DNA of 64,000 nucleotides. Source: Halioglobus maricola. GTDB lineage: Bacteria; Pseudomonadota; Gammaproteobacteria; Pseudomonadales; Halieaceae. Below the pieces are notes generated by a model. The model had not been told where the DNA came from. It ran no database searches and worked only from the letters and a program-made list of their open reading frames with translations. Location: contig NZ_CP036422.1 in assembly GCF_009388985.1 (NCBI RefSeq), forward strand, positions 2,308,501 through 2,372,500. The letters run 5' to 3'. A program made the translations under genes and the position numbers. Shown piece by piece: positions 51,891 through 60,154 of this stretch. Position 1 is the first letter of the stretch, and each line of letters starts with the position of its first letter.

Positions 51891-53498
51891 ATGAATTCGA
51901 AAACACTCACTACGAACGCAATCAGCTTGTGCTTCCTTGGGTTGCTTGCAATGACTTGCTCAGCATCCGACCAGCGCCCCAACGTCCTCATGATTATTGT
52001 TGACGACCTTGCGCCGGTTGGAACGAGCTTTGGCGGCCCAGTCAGCTTGCCATCACTGGAGGCGCTTGCCCAGAGAGGCATCAGCTTCAACAACAATTAT
52101 GCCAATGTACCGGTCTGCGGTGCCTCCAGGGCATCGATGATGAGTGGCCTTGCCCCGACGTCGACACGTTTTTTGACCTTCGATTCTCAATTGGATCAGG
52201 ACGCGCCCGGCACCCCCTCACTGCCCGCCTTTTTCCGCGAGCAGGGCTGGCACACTGCCGCAAGTGGCAAAATTTTTGATGTGATTGCTGACTCACAAGA
52301 CAGCTGGTCAGAACCCGTCTGGAGCCCTGAGTCACAATGGCATGGTAAGAAACCTGACCATCGAGGTGAACACCTGCAGGCGGCATATCTGGAACCCTTC
52401 ACCTCGAATCGATTTCCCTATGCTGAAAAACTCGCTGTCGAGGATGATGCGTACCCGGATGGCCAGGTAGCCAGCAAGGCTATTGCAGATCTACAGCGAC
52501 TCGCAAAAAGGGATGAACCCTTCTTTCTCGCGGTCGGCTTTCGTAAACCACACCTTCCGTTCAACGCGCCAGATCGCTACTGGGTCGAAGAAAGTTCAGT
52601 TGATTCCCTACCCCCTACCTGGGGCCAGACCGACACCAACGTCCCGCTCGAATTCGCCGGACACCCTTCACTTGAATTGCGCATGCAATATGACGCGCTA
52701 CCTCTATTCGGTGAACCTGACGCAGCAGAAGCAGCGGATATCGTCGCCGCTTACCATGCCGCCGCACGTTATGCTGATGCGCAGGTGGGACGCGTTCTAC
52801 TGGCGCTGCAAGAATCGGACGCAGCAAACCAAACGATTGTGGTCGTGATGGGTGATCATGGTTTTATGCTGGGTCACTATCAAATGTGGACGAAACACGC
52901 GCTGTTTGAGCCTGCACTGAGAACGCCCTTAATTATTGCGGACCCTCGTCTCTCGGGTTCTGCAAGTGTATCGGCGGTCACAGATCTGCTCGATGTATAC
53001 CCGACCCTCGTCGACCTTGCGGGGCTGCAGCTACCCGATCATCTCGATGGTAAAACATTGCGCCCCTTGCTCGAAAATCCGTCTCTAACCGAGCGCACAG
53101 ATAAAACTGCGAGCATATCAAGATGGCTGAATGGTGAATCCGTCAGGGACCATCAATATCGCTACACGCGGTGGTTTGACGAGGACAACAACACGCTGGC
53201 AGAAATGCTGTTTGATCTCTGGAACGATCCCATTGAAACCAACAATCTTGCCGGGGAATTGCTCGTCTCTGACAAGGTCGAGCAACTGCGCGATCAGCTG
53301 CTAGAGAATCGACAGGGACCAGTCTGGTCTGAAGCGCTGGATGCCATGGTGAGTCAAATGAAACTCATTACGTCGCCTGCCGGCAACATCATTATCGCGG
53401 CCATCGCCTACCCGATGATTGCGGGTTTGATCGCTTTAGCACTGCTGGGCGGCATAGCGTGGTTAACCTGGTTAGGTCTTCGCTCAAGGTCGCGCTGA
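51891..53498 (+). CDS. sulfatase (Cys-type, formylglycine-dependent family)
   Basis: A 535-residue alkaline-phosphatase-superfamily sulfatase from the ATG at 51891. An N-terminal signal (MNSKTLTTNAISLCFLGLL) precedes the metal-binding VDD (Asp38/Asp39). The activation motif C-G-A-S-R gives Cys76-Arg80, the residue converted to formylglycine. GKIF, GFRKPHLPFNAP and MGDHGFMLGHYQMWTKH supply the other metal and sulfate ligands. The layout is closest to iduronate-2-sulfatase-like enzymes. A C-terminal membrane helix (IIIAAIAYPMIAGLIALALL) suggests inner-membrane anchoring. No maturase or polysaccharide lyase is nearby, so the substrate is unknown. Confidence 0.88.
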   Translation: MNSKTLTTNAISLCFLGLLAMTCSASDQRPNVLMIIVDDLAPVGTSFGGPVSLPSLEALAQRGISFNNNYANVPVCGASRASMMSGLAPTSTRFLTFDSQLDQDAPGTPSLPAFFREQGWHTAASGKIFDVIADSQDSWSEPVWSPESQWHGKKPDHRGEHLQAAYLEPFTSNRFPYAEKLAVEDDAYPDGQVASKAIADLQRLAKRDEPFFLAVGFRKPHLPFNAPDRYWVEESSVDSLPPTWGQTDTNVPLEFAGHPSLELRMQYDALPLFGEPDAAEAADIVAAYHAAARYADAQVGRVLLALQESDAANQTIVVVMGDHGFMLGHYQMWTKHALFEPALRTPLIIADPRLSGSASVSAVTDLLDVYPTLVDLAGLQLPDHLDGKTLRPLLENPSLTERTDKTASISRWLNGESVRDHQYRYTRWFDEDNNTLAEMLFDLWNDPIETNNLAGELLVSDKVEQLRDQLLENRQGPVWSEALDAMVSQMKLITSPAGNIIIAAIAYPMIAGLIALALLGGIAWLTWLGLRSRSR

Positions 53499-53554
53499 GT
53501 AGGTATTTCGCTGGATTTGCCGGTTTTCCATTTTTGGTATCCCGGCAGAATCAC

Positions 53555-54193
53555 TCAAACAGTGCTCGTTCCTGTCAGTATCTGTAGCAACGTCGCTACA
53601 TACTGCTCGATAAACTCATCACTGGCAGCTTCCTGCCCCGTCACCCGCTCAATAATAGGCGCGACGTTTACCAGATACACCAGCGCGCCGGACAGCGTAT
53701 ACAGCAGATGCAGTGGATCCACATCGGGCAATACCCCGCGAGCCTGCGCCAGTTCCACCACCCCCTTGCCTTCAGCGAAATCACTGTTGAAAAATCGCTC
53801 CACCATCCAGTCCAGCCTCGGCCCCGGCGTTGATGCCTCCTGGAACATTATTTTCACCCAGGTCGGATTGGCGAAAGTGAATTTGAGAATGTACCGACAC
53901 AGGTCTTCCATTGTCTCCCGAGCGGAGAGGTCGTCTGGTGCCAGCGTTAGAAATGTCGGCAAGGCATCATTGCGCTGCTGCCAGACGTAGCTCACCGTTT
54001 CCTCCCACAACTGCTGCTTGTAGCGAAAGTGATATTGCACCAGCGTCTTTTTTTCACCCGCAGCACTGGCCACCGCCTTCATCGACGTCCCCTCAAAGCC
54101 CACCTGGCCGAACAGTTGCGCCGCAGCCTCAAGAATTGCCGTGCGCCTGCTACTGATATCGCTCTTCATAACCTCGGTCCTCATAGCAACCAC
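53555..54193 (-). CDS. TetR-family transcriptional regulator
   Basis: A 212-residue TetR-type repressor. The N-terminal helix-turn-helix (ILEAAAQLFGQVGFEGTSMKAVASAAGEKKTLVQYHFRYKQQLWEE, about 20-65) is standard, and the C-terminal ligand domain resembles lipid- or aromatic-responsive members without a clear assignment. It diverges from the phosphotransferase-like gene. Two 18-bp near-perfect palindromes lie in the 81-nt gap, so it most likely represses itself and the plus-strand operon. A start at Met4 or Met9 is possible. Confidence 0.9.
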   Translation of the reverse strand: MVAMRTEVMKSDISSRRTAILEAAAQLFGQVGFEGTSMKAVASAAGEKKTLVQYHFRYKQQLWEETVSYVWQQRNDALPTFLTLAPDDLSARETMEDLCRYILKFTFANPTWVKIMFQEASTPGPRLDWMVERFFNSDFAEGKGVVELAQARGVLPDVDPLHLLYTLSGALVYLVNVAPIIERVTGQEAASDEFIEQYVATLLQILTGTSTV

Positions 54194-54210
54194 CTTGACC
54201 CACTCTCGAC

Positions 54211-54228
54211 ACTATGCGATCGTATAGT
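54211..54228. promoter_or_regulatory. TetR operator, copy 1
   Basis: ACTATGCGATCGTATAGT is an 18-bp palindrome with a single mismatched pair. It occurs beside a second copy with centres 24 bp apart, between divergent TetR and operon start codons. Confidence 0.8.
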
Positions 54229-54234
54229 TTACAC

Positions 54235-54252
54235 ACTATCCGATCGTATAGT
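54235..54252. promoter_or_regulatory. TetR operator, copy 2
   Basis: ACTATCCGATCGTATAGT differs from copy 1 at one position and keeps the same near-perfect dyad symmetry. It ends 22 nt before the start of the phosphotransferase-like gene, where bound repressor would block transcription. Confidence 0.8.
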
Positions 54253-54257
54253 CACCA

Positions 54258-54278
54258 ATGAAAAAGATTGAGTCATGA
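54258..54278 (+). other. six-codon leader mini-ORF
   Basis: ATG AAA AAG ATT GAG TCA TGA encodes MKKIES, and its stop overlaps the next gene's start as ATGA. The ATG follows the operator by 5 nt and no good Shine-Dalgarno precedes it. It could be a coupling leader or chance. Confidence 0.3.
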
Positions 54279-56710
54279 CCAGAATGGACGCGGCGAGGAG
54301 TCAGAGCGACCAGTTTATCTGGCTGAGCGACCTGAGGAATCAAGCTGCGGGCGGCAAAGCGCACGGCTTGAAACAACTCATGGACTGGCAGCTACCCTGC
54401 CCTGATGGCTTTGTCATCCTCGCGGTTAACGAATCGGTACCGCGGGAGACTCTGCTGCAGTTTTACGAGCAATTAGGTGCAGGCAAGGTCGCCGTGCGGT
54501 CCTCGGCTCTTGGCGAGGATGGCGAGCATGCGTCCTTCGCGGGACTGTATGAAACGATTCTGGATGTGCAGGGCATAGATCACCTGCGCAGTGCCATTGA
54601 GCAATGCGCGGCGTCACTGCGCAGTGACCGGGCCGATGCCTACCAGCACGATCAACACATCGAGCCGGCCACTATGTGTGTCGTCGTGCAGAAAATGGTG
54701 GATGCGGCCATAGCCGGCGTATTGTTCACCGTGGACCCGGTGAGTAACCGTTATGACCGCCTGGTTATCGATGCCGTCGAGGGGCTGGGGGAAGCTCTGG
54801 TCAGCGGTGAGGCCACGCCCGACCACTATGAATATGACGCGTCTGGCGAACTGGTTTATCAGGAACTGCTGGCAGAAACCGCACTGCTTTCTCCAGAACA
54901 GCAACTACTACTGGTAAGCCAGGCGCGCACGGCAGAGCAATTGGCCGGCCAGCCCCTGGATATGGAATGGGCGATAGACCGCCAAGGTCATTTGCACTGG
55001 GTGCAGGCACGACCGATCACTACCCTGGCCAGCGACCTGCGTGAACACGACACCTCACTGACTGCGGACGATATTGTCACGCGCTGCAACATAGGCGAAA
55101 TGATGCCCGGGGCCTGCTGCCCACTGACGCTGTCAGTGACTGGACGCGGCATCGAACACGGCATGCAGCACATGCATGTTGCCTACGCCGGGCGCCCCGC
55201 TATCACCGATGACTGGACCCAGGTCGCCATCAGCCACGGCCAGATGTTTATCAATCTTTCCGGCGGTGCTGTGGCATCGGCAAATGTCCTCGGCGTGGAC
55301 GTGGAGTCGATGGGTCAAAGCATTTGTGGTCGCATCGTACCCGGGCTGGAGGCTCCAGAACCCAGGAACCTGTTTATCCGCGCTCTCGGTTTTGCCCGGC
55401 TAGTGGGGTATGTTTTGTCTGCCGACCGGGCCATAGCGGCACTGTCAGCTGACCTGGAGCAGTTCGACATTGATACAACCGGCGACAGTTCGGCAATCAT
55501 GCAGGCCATCGACAGCGCCATACCCGTGCTCAATCGCGTCTATTGTGTACACCTGCAATCCTCTTCCACGTCAGGCTTTACCGGCGGAATCCTGCAGTCC
55601 ATGTTGGCGCGCGGGCCGGGCGACAAGGCCCTGCATGAAGCTGAGGCCGCGCGACTGCTGGCCGGAGCTAAAGGCGTGGAAAGCGCGATACTGGTCGAGC
55701 AACTCGACGATATTGCCCGAAGTATCGCTAGCCTGCCGGCAGAACAGGCAACATCGTTCTGCAACGCAAAGCCAGAAGCAGCGCTTGCATGGATCACAGA
55801 AAACGCACCCCAGGATATCCAGAAGACCTACCAGGGGTTCCTGGAACGCCACGGCCACCGAGGCTATAGAGAACTGTGCGTACGTCAGCCTAGCTGGTCG
55901 CAGGCCCCGACTGATCTGGTAAAAACCCTTCAAACCAGCGTGAAAGCGCAGCTTGGCGACAATAAGCTAGATACCAATGCCGAAGCAGTCGACCCTGCAA
56001 CGTTGTCAGCGGGACTGCGGTGGATTCTCCCCAAGGCCCACAACGCTATCCGGCGACGCGAGGCGACCAAGTCCATGTTGGTGCTAACGACCCATAAATT
56101 GTCCCTTGCCTACCATCGTCTGGGTCAGCAGCTGGTGAATGAGGGTGTCTTGAATGACAGTGACCAGGTTTTTTTCTTCAGTCACGCGGAGCTAAAGACC
56201 CTGGCCGACGAAGCGAAAAGGCAAACTGTGAATCACAATACCTGGGCCGATATCGCAGGACGGCGCGCTCTGGCGCTGAGTTTTCAAAACCAGCTGCAGT
56301 TCGACGAGGTCTGCTATGGTTATCCACAGCCCATCGACAACCGCCAACAAAGTGAAGAACAAGAAGGCCTGATCAGTGGTCGGCCTGTATCGCGCGGCGT
56401 CGTTGAGGGCATCGCCAGAGTGGCTCGCAGTGTTGATGAGGCCAGCGCGTTGCAACCCGGAGAGATTCTTGTGGCGCCCATCACGGATGTAGGCTGGACA
56501 CCCTACTTCAACCTGATTGCCGGTCTGATCACAGACATAGGCAGCTCCGTCTCTCACGGTGCAGTCATCGCCCGTGAGTACGGCCTGCCCGCAATCGTGA
56601 ATACCGGTGCCGGCACCCGCAGAATCTCTACAGGCGATCTCATCAGGCTGGACGCGGACCAGGGGGTTGTGGAACTTTTGAACATTGCAGACGTGAGTAC
56701 AGCAGTATGA
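54275..56710 (+). CDS. PEP-synthase-family phosphotransferase, rifampicin-phosphotransferase-like
   Basis: An 811-residue three-domain protein. The N-terminal ATP-grasp domain (about 20-260) contains AGGKAHGLKQL, VRSSALGEDGEHASFAGLYET, VLFTVDPVSNRYD, GLGEALVSGEATPDHY and DMEWAIDRQGHLHWVQARPIT. A central variable substrate domain (about 265-690) follows, then a C-terminal swivelling domain with His761 in SSVSHGAVIAREYGLPAIVNTG. This order and the SHGAVIAREYG motif match rifampicin phosphotransferases (ATP domain, ligand domain, His domain) better than PEP synthase, which ends in a TIM barrel absent here. It should move the ATP beta-phosphate to an unknown hydroxyl compound through the histidine. 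First gene of the TetR-controlled operon. Confidence 0.84.
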   Translation: MTRMDAARSQSDQFIWLSDLRNQAAGGKAHGLKQLMDWQLPCPDGFVILAVNESVPRETLLQFYEQLGAGKVAVRSSALGEDGEHASFAGLYETILDVQGIDHLRSAIEQCAASLRSDRADAYQHDQHIEPATMCVVVQKMVDAAIAGVLFTVDPVSNRYDRLVIDAVEGLGEALVSGEATPDHYEYDASGELVYQELLAETALLSPEQQLLLVSQARTAEQLAGQPLDMEWAIDRQGHLHWVQARPITTLASDLREHDTSLTADDIVTRCNIGEMMPGACCPLTLSVTGRGIEHGMQHMHVAYAGRPAITDDWTQVAISHGQMFINLSGGAVASANVLGVDVESMGQSICGRIVPGLEAPEPRNLFIRALGFARLVGYVLSADRAIAALSADLEQFDIDTTGDSSAIMQAIDSAIPVLNRVYCVHLQSSSTSGFTGGILQSMLARGPGDKALHEAEAARLLAGAKGVESAILVEQLDDIARSIASLPAEQATSFCNAKPEAALAWITENAPQDIQKTYQGFLERHGHRGYRELCVRQPSWSQAPTDLVKTLQTSVKAQLGDNKLDTNAEAVDPATLSAGLRWILPKAHNAIRRREATKSMLVLTTHKLSLAYHRLGQQLVNEGVLNDSDQVFFFSHAELKTLADEAKRQTVNHNTWADIAGRRALALSFQNQLQFDEVCYGYPQPIDNRQQSEEQEGLISGRPVSRGVVEGIARVARSVDEASALQPGEILVAPITDVGWTPYFNLIAGLITDIGSSVSHGAVIAREYGLPAIVNTGAGTRRISTGDLIRLDADQGVVELLNIADVSTAV

Positions 56711-57729
56711 GTAAATCCTTTGACGTCAGTCAGTTTGGCATTGCCCCCGAGGACGAGTACACGCACCCGTTCAGTCCCGATCACCTGGACTGGAACGAAT
56801 CCTATTTTTTTGATTGGTACAACGAGGACGCCACATTTGCAGGTCACTGCAGGATTGGCTGGCACCCTGGGCAGCAGCGGGTGCTGTTCTGGCTCTTTGT
56901 TTACCAGAATGAAGAATGGTTAATGATTGAGGAGTGCCGTCTGCCGCTGTCCGAGCTCAAGCTGGACAGCACGGAGCAGGCATTCAGCTACAAAGGTTGG
57001 GGCCTGCAGTTCAGTTACACACCGCAGAACCCCTTGCTGAGCGGCACATTGAACGTCAGCGGCTTCGCCAGGGTGATCAGTGGCAAACGCCTGGGCATGG
57101 TATTGCCCGTTGCCGTCGATCTGCAACTTGAAGCAGTGGGTGCGCCACATTCCCGAGGTGCCGGCGAGGTGGAGAGCCACAGCGCACAAGGCTATTCGAC
57201 CAATCGCTACGAACAACCCATACAGGCGCAGTGCGAAGCTCGTATTAATGGTCTGGCGCAGTCCTTCACGGTACGCGGTGAACGCGATCACTCCTGGGGA
57301 CCACGACCCTGGGACATGGAGTGGTCTTTCCTGGTCATCAACAACAAGGATTTCAGCCTGCAGGCGACTGTGGTAAAGATACCTGAGTGGCCAGCCATCA
57401 AGATGGGCTATTTCAAGGGCACTGATGGCGAAATGCGCAACCTCACGGAGGTCGACTTCCAGCTTGAATACAACGCCGAAAATCCGCAGCAGGCGGTGCA
57501 GGGACACGTCTCCCTGACCTGCGACAATGATGCAGTGATCAGCGCCGAGGTTAACGCAATAACCGGTACTGAAATCGATATCACCCACACATTTGATACA
57601 CCAAATCGCACGGAATATCGTCGTTCCCTGGTGAATTGCCGGTTCCATGGCGACTATGAAGGCGTTGTGAGCCCAGGCTGGTTTGAATGCAACCGCCACG
57701 CTAACGACAACGCCGTTGAAAACGATTAA
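56707..57729 (+). CDS. CrtC/AttH-like (DUF7064-type) protein
   Basis: A 340-residue soluble protein with no signal peptide. The motif GERDHSWGPRPW (191-202) together with an all-beta profile resembles the calycin-like CrtC/AttH and DUF7064 proteins; carotenoid 1,2-hydratase CrtC is the best-known relative in fold. I do not claim that activity. It overlaps the phosphotransferase-like gene by 4 nt (ATGA), so the two are coupled. DUF7064-type proteins tend to accompany catabolic clusters for hydrophobic compounds; function here is unknown. Confidence 0.72.
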   Translation: MSKSFDVSQFGIAPEDEYTHPFSPDHLDWNESYFFDWYNEDATFAGHCRIGWHPGQQRVLFWLFVYQNEEWLMIEECRLPLSELKLDSTEQAFSYKGWGLQFSYTPQNPLLSGTLNVSGFARVISGKRLGMVLPVAVDLQLEAVGAPHSRGAGEVESHSAQGYSTNRYEQPIQAQCEARINGLAQSFTVRGERDHSWGPRPWDMEWSFLVINNKDFSLQATVVKIPEWPAIKMGYFKGTDGEMRNLTEVDFQLEYNAENPQQAVQGHVSLTCDNDAVISAEVNAITGTEIDITHTFDTPNRTEYRRSLVNCRFHGDYEGVVSPGWFECNRHANDNAVEND

Positions 57730-57741
57730 GGAAGTACAGCT

Positions 57742-58761
57742 ATGTTAAGCATTGATGCGCCTTTTTATGCCACCGTGGAAAACGCCGCCGAGGAAGCCAG
57801 ACGCCTCGGAGCTGAGGGTTTCGATGGTGTGTATACCCTGGAGGGAAACACCGACCCGTTCTTCCCGCTGCTACTCGCCTCCGAGCATGCTCCGCAACTG
57901 GATATAGCCACCGGCATCGCTGTCGCGTTTCCACGCAATCCATCGCATCTCGCTTACCAGGCGTGGGACCTGCACAAGTTCAGTAAAGGCAAGTTTCTGC
58001 TCGGCCTGGGGTCGCAAATAAAACCCCACATTGAAAACCGCTTCGGCTGCGAATTCTCGCGCCCGGCAGCCCGGATGCGCGAGCACATTCTGGCAATCAA
58101 GGCATTCTTCGATTGCTGGCAGGATGGCACACGGCTGAATTTCGAAGGAGAGTTTACCCGGCACACCTTAATGACCCCCATGTTCAACGCAGGCGAGAAC
58201 CCCTATGGCAAGCCGCCTGTCCTGCTTGGCGCGCTGGGCCCAAAGATGACCGAAGTGGCGGGTGAAGTGGCCGATGGCATTATCATGCACCCATTCAACA
58301 ACCAGACCTTCATTGAGCAACATGCCCTGCCCAACTTGCGCAAGGGCCTGGCTAAAACCGACAAGCCGGAATCGGACTTCATCATTTCCCTGGGAGCAAT
58401 GATCGCCACCGGCGAGAACGAGCAAGCGATGCAGGCCGCCAAAGCCAGCATCAAAGGCCTGCTTGGATTCTATGCCTCTACACCCGCCTATATACCTCCG
58501 ATGGCTGCGATCGGCTACGCCGACCTGCAGCCGGAAGCGAATCGACTGACCAAGGAAGGCAAATGGGACCAATTGGCGGACCTCATAGACGACACTTTCT
58601 TCGAGGCGTTCTGCATTTACGATGAACCGGCGAATATTGCGGCCCGCATAGCCCAAAAGTACGGTTCAACACCTGACCGGCTGAGCTTATACACGCCCTA
58701 TGCAACACCTGCCGGTTTTTGGAAACCGATTATCGAGCAGATCAGGGGGCCCATCGACTGA
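57742..58761 (+). CDS. luciferase-like monooxygenase-family oxidoreductase (F420-type), copy 2
   Basis: A 339-residue paralogue of the protein at 50787-51815, sharing TGIAVAFPRNPSHLAYQAWDLHKFSKGKFLLGLGSQIKPHIENR and the C-terminal GFYASTPAYIPPM segment. It is a TIM-barrel LLM enzyme expected to use reduced F420 or FMN. It lies 12 nt after the DUF7064-type gene with a GGAAG ribosome site, so it is in the same operon. Its partner genes suggest it acts on the same unknown molecule as the phosphotransferase-like and CrtC-like proteins. Confidence 0.87.
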   Translation: MLSIDAPFYATVENAAEEARRLGAEGFDGVYTLEGNTDPFFPLLLASEHAPQLDIATGIAVAFPRNPSHLAYQAWDLHKFSKGKFLLGLGSQIKPHIENRFGCEFSRPAARMREHILAIKAFFDCWQDGTRLNFEGEFTRHTLMTPMFNAGENPYGKPPVLLGALGPKMTEVAGEVADGIIMHPFNNQTFIEQHALPNLRKGLAKTDKPESDFIISLGAMIATGENEQAMQAAKASIKGLLGFYASTPAYIPPMAAIGYADLQPEANRLTKEGKWDQLADLIDDTFFEAFCIYDEPANIAARIAQKYGSTPDRLSLYTPYATPAGFWKPIIEQIRGPID

Positions 58762-58924
58762 CAGGGGCGGCATCTAGAATAAATCATTCAGTCAGTGGCT
58801 GTTGGCCGCAATGAATACTGACATTCGCCTTCGGCAGGCGCTTAATGCACACTTCGGCCCGTATAGTGGCCAACCTGGTTACCCAAAGTAGCCGTCCAAA
58901 GGAACTGCCCAGAGGAAAAATAAA

Positions 58925-59449
58925 ATGAGCGAGTACTTCGAATGCACCCCTGTTGGCCTGGACTTTCTTGAGCAGACAAAAAATGTATTCAAAGCCGAGG
59001 AAGTCATTCAAGCCACGCCTGAGCAGATCTTCGAAGTGTTTGAAGACGCCCATTCCTGGACGGTATGGGCCATGCCGATACAGCACGTTGAATGGACCTC
59101 GCCCAAGCCGTTTGGTCTAGGCACAACCCGCACCGTGTCGATGATGGGTGGCATGGATGGGTATGAGGAGTTTATCGCCTGGGAGCCAGGGAAACGCATG
59201 GCGTTCACCTTCATTGGGTGTAGCAAGGATGCCACCGAACGTTTCCTCGAGGACTACCGAGTCACCGATCTGGGGGACGGCACTTGTCGTGTGGAATGGT
59301 ACATGGCTATGGAGGTACGCGGTTTCGCCAGTAATATGATGTGGCTGACGCGGCCACTGATGCGCATGGCCAATCGTCGCATGTTCAGCAAATTCAGAAA
59401 ATATGTTGAGGCCTACGCGGCGGGCGAACTGGAGTTACAGCCCGGATAG
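58925..59449 (+). CDS. SRPBCC (START-like) protein
   Basis: A 174-residue SRPBCC/polyketide-cyclase-type protein with the typical N-terminal (VFKAEEVIQATPEQIFEVFEDAHSWTVWAM) and central (PFGLGTTRTVSM...YEEFIAWEPGKRMAFTF) segments and a long C-terminal helix. Such proteins bind hydrophobic ligands or catalyse simple cyclisation or aromatase steps. It follows copy 2 of the LLM enzyme after 163 nt with a good AGAGG site, so it is co-oriented with the cluster but may have its own promoter. Ligand unknown. Confidence 0.82.
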   Translation: MSEYFECTPVGLDFLEQTKNVFKAEEVIQATPEQIFEVFEDAHSWTVWAMPIQHVEWTSPKPFGLGTTRTVSMMGGMDGYEEFIAWEPGKRMAFTFIGCSKDATERFLEDYRVTDLGDGTCRVEWYMAMEVRGFASNMMWLTRPLMRMANRRMFSKFRKYVEAYAAGELELQPG

Positions 59450-59497
59450 CGGCAAATCAGGGGCTTTCAAAGAGGAAGCCCTCACCCTGTTGCTCGA

Positions 59498-60148
59498 CTA
59501 TCGCCAGGAAGAGTCTTCGGGAAGAGCTTCCAGTAATTCCGGCAGCGCATCCACCACGGCAATCGGCTTGTGTTTACGCAAACGTTCCACACTGTGCACG
59601 CCAAAGCTCACCCCAATGGACGCCACGCCTGCATTGGAAGCCATTTCCAGGTCGTATTCAGTATCGCCCACCATCACAACGCGCTCAGCGGCCACGCTCT
59701 GCTCGGCCATGATCTGTTCGAGCATGAGTGGATGCGGCTTGGAGCGGGTTTCGTCAGCGCAACGAGTAACATCAAAAAAGCCCTCGAGACCCAACTTACC
59801 CAGCACCCGGTCGAGGCCGCGTCGGCTTTTACCTGTAGCAACACCCAGGCCGTAACCACGCGCCCGCAGTTCATGAAGAGTTTCAAGTGCACCGGGGAAG
59901 AGCGCGGGAACATCCTGCTCATTGGCAACATAGGTCCTTGAATAGGCCTGGATCATTGCCACCAGGTCAGTGTCCGGGATGTCGGGATACAATCTGGCCA
60001 TTGCCTCACGCAAGCCCAGGCCAATTATGTTTGCCGCCGCCGCGTCGGACGGCGCCTTCAGGCCCATTCCAGTGGCGGCCTGCTGTACCGCTACAACAAT
60101 CTGCGCCACTGAATCCGAGAGCGTACCATCCCAATCAAATACTATCAT
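59498..60148 (-). CDS. HAD-superfamily phosphatase (phosphoglycolate-phosphatase-like)
   Basis: A 216-residue HAD-IA hydrolase. Motif I FDWDGTLSDS gives Asp5/Asp7, motif II is in GVATGKSRRGLD, and motif III/IV is in MVGDTEYDLEMASNAG. The cap domain lies between. Gph-like enzymes clear 2-phosphoglycolate or other small phosphate esters; the substrate is unproved. It follows rluC by 6 nt, a pairing I recall from pseudomonads, and is probably co-transcribed with it. Confidence 0.9.
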   Translation of the reverse strand: MIVFDWDGTLSDSVAQIVVAVQQAATGMGLKAPSDAAAANIIGLGLREAMARLYPDIPDTDLVAMIQAYSRTYVANEQDVPALFPGALETLHELRARGYGLGVATGKSRRGLDRVLGKLGLEGFFDVTRCADETRSKPHPLMLEQIMAEQSVAAERVVMVGDTEYDLEMASNAGVASIGVSFGVHSVERLRKHKPIAVVDALPELLEALPEDSSWR

Positions 60149-60154
60149 TTACAA

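Noticed and set aside
58780..58890. Inverted GTTGGCC / GGCCAAC pair before the SRPBCC gene
   Set aside because: Arms are 7 bp and about 60 nt apart with no further support; likely chance.
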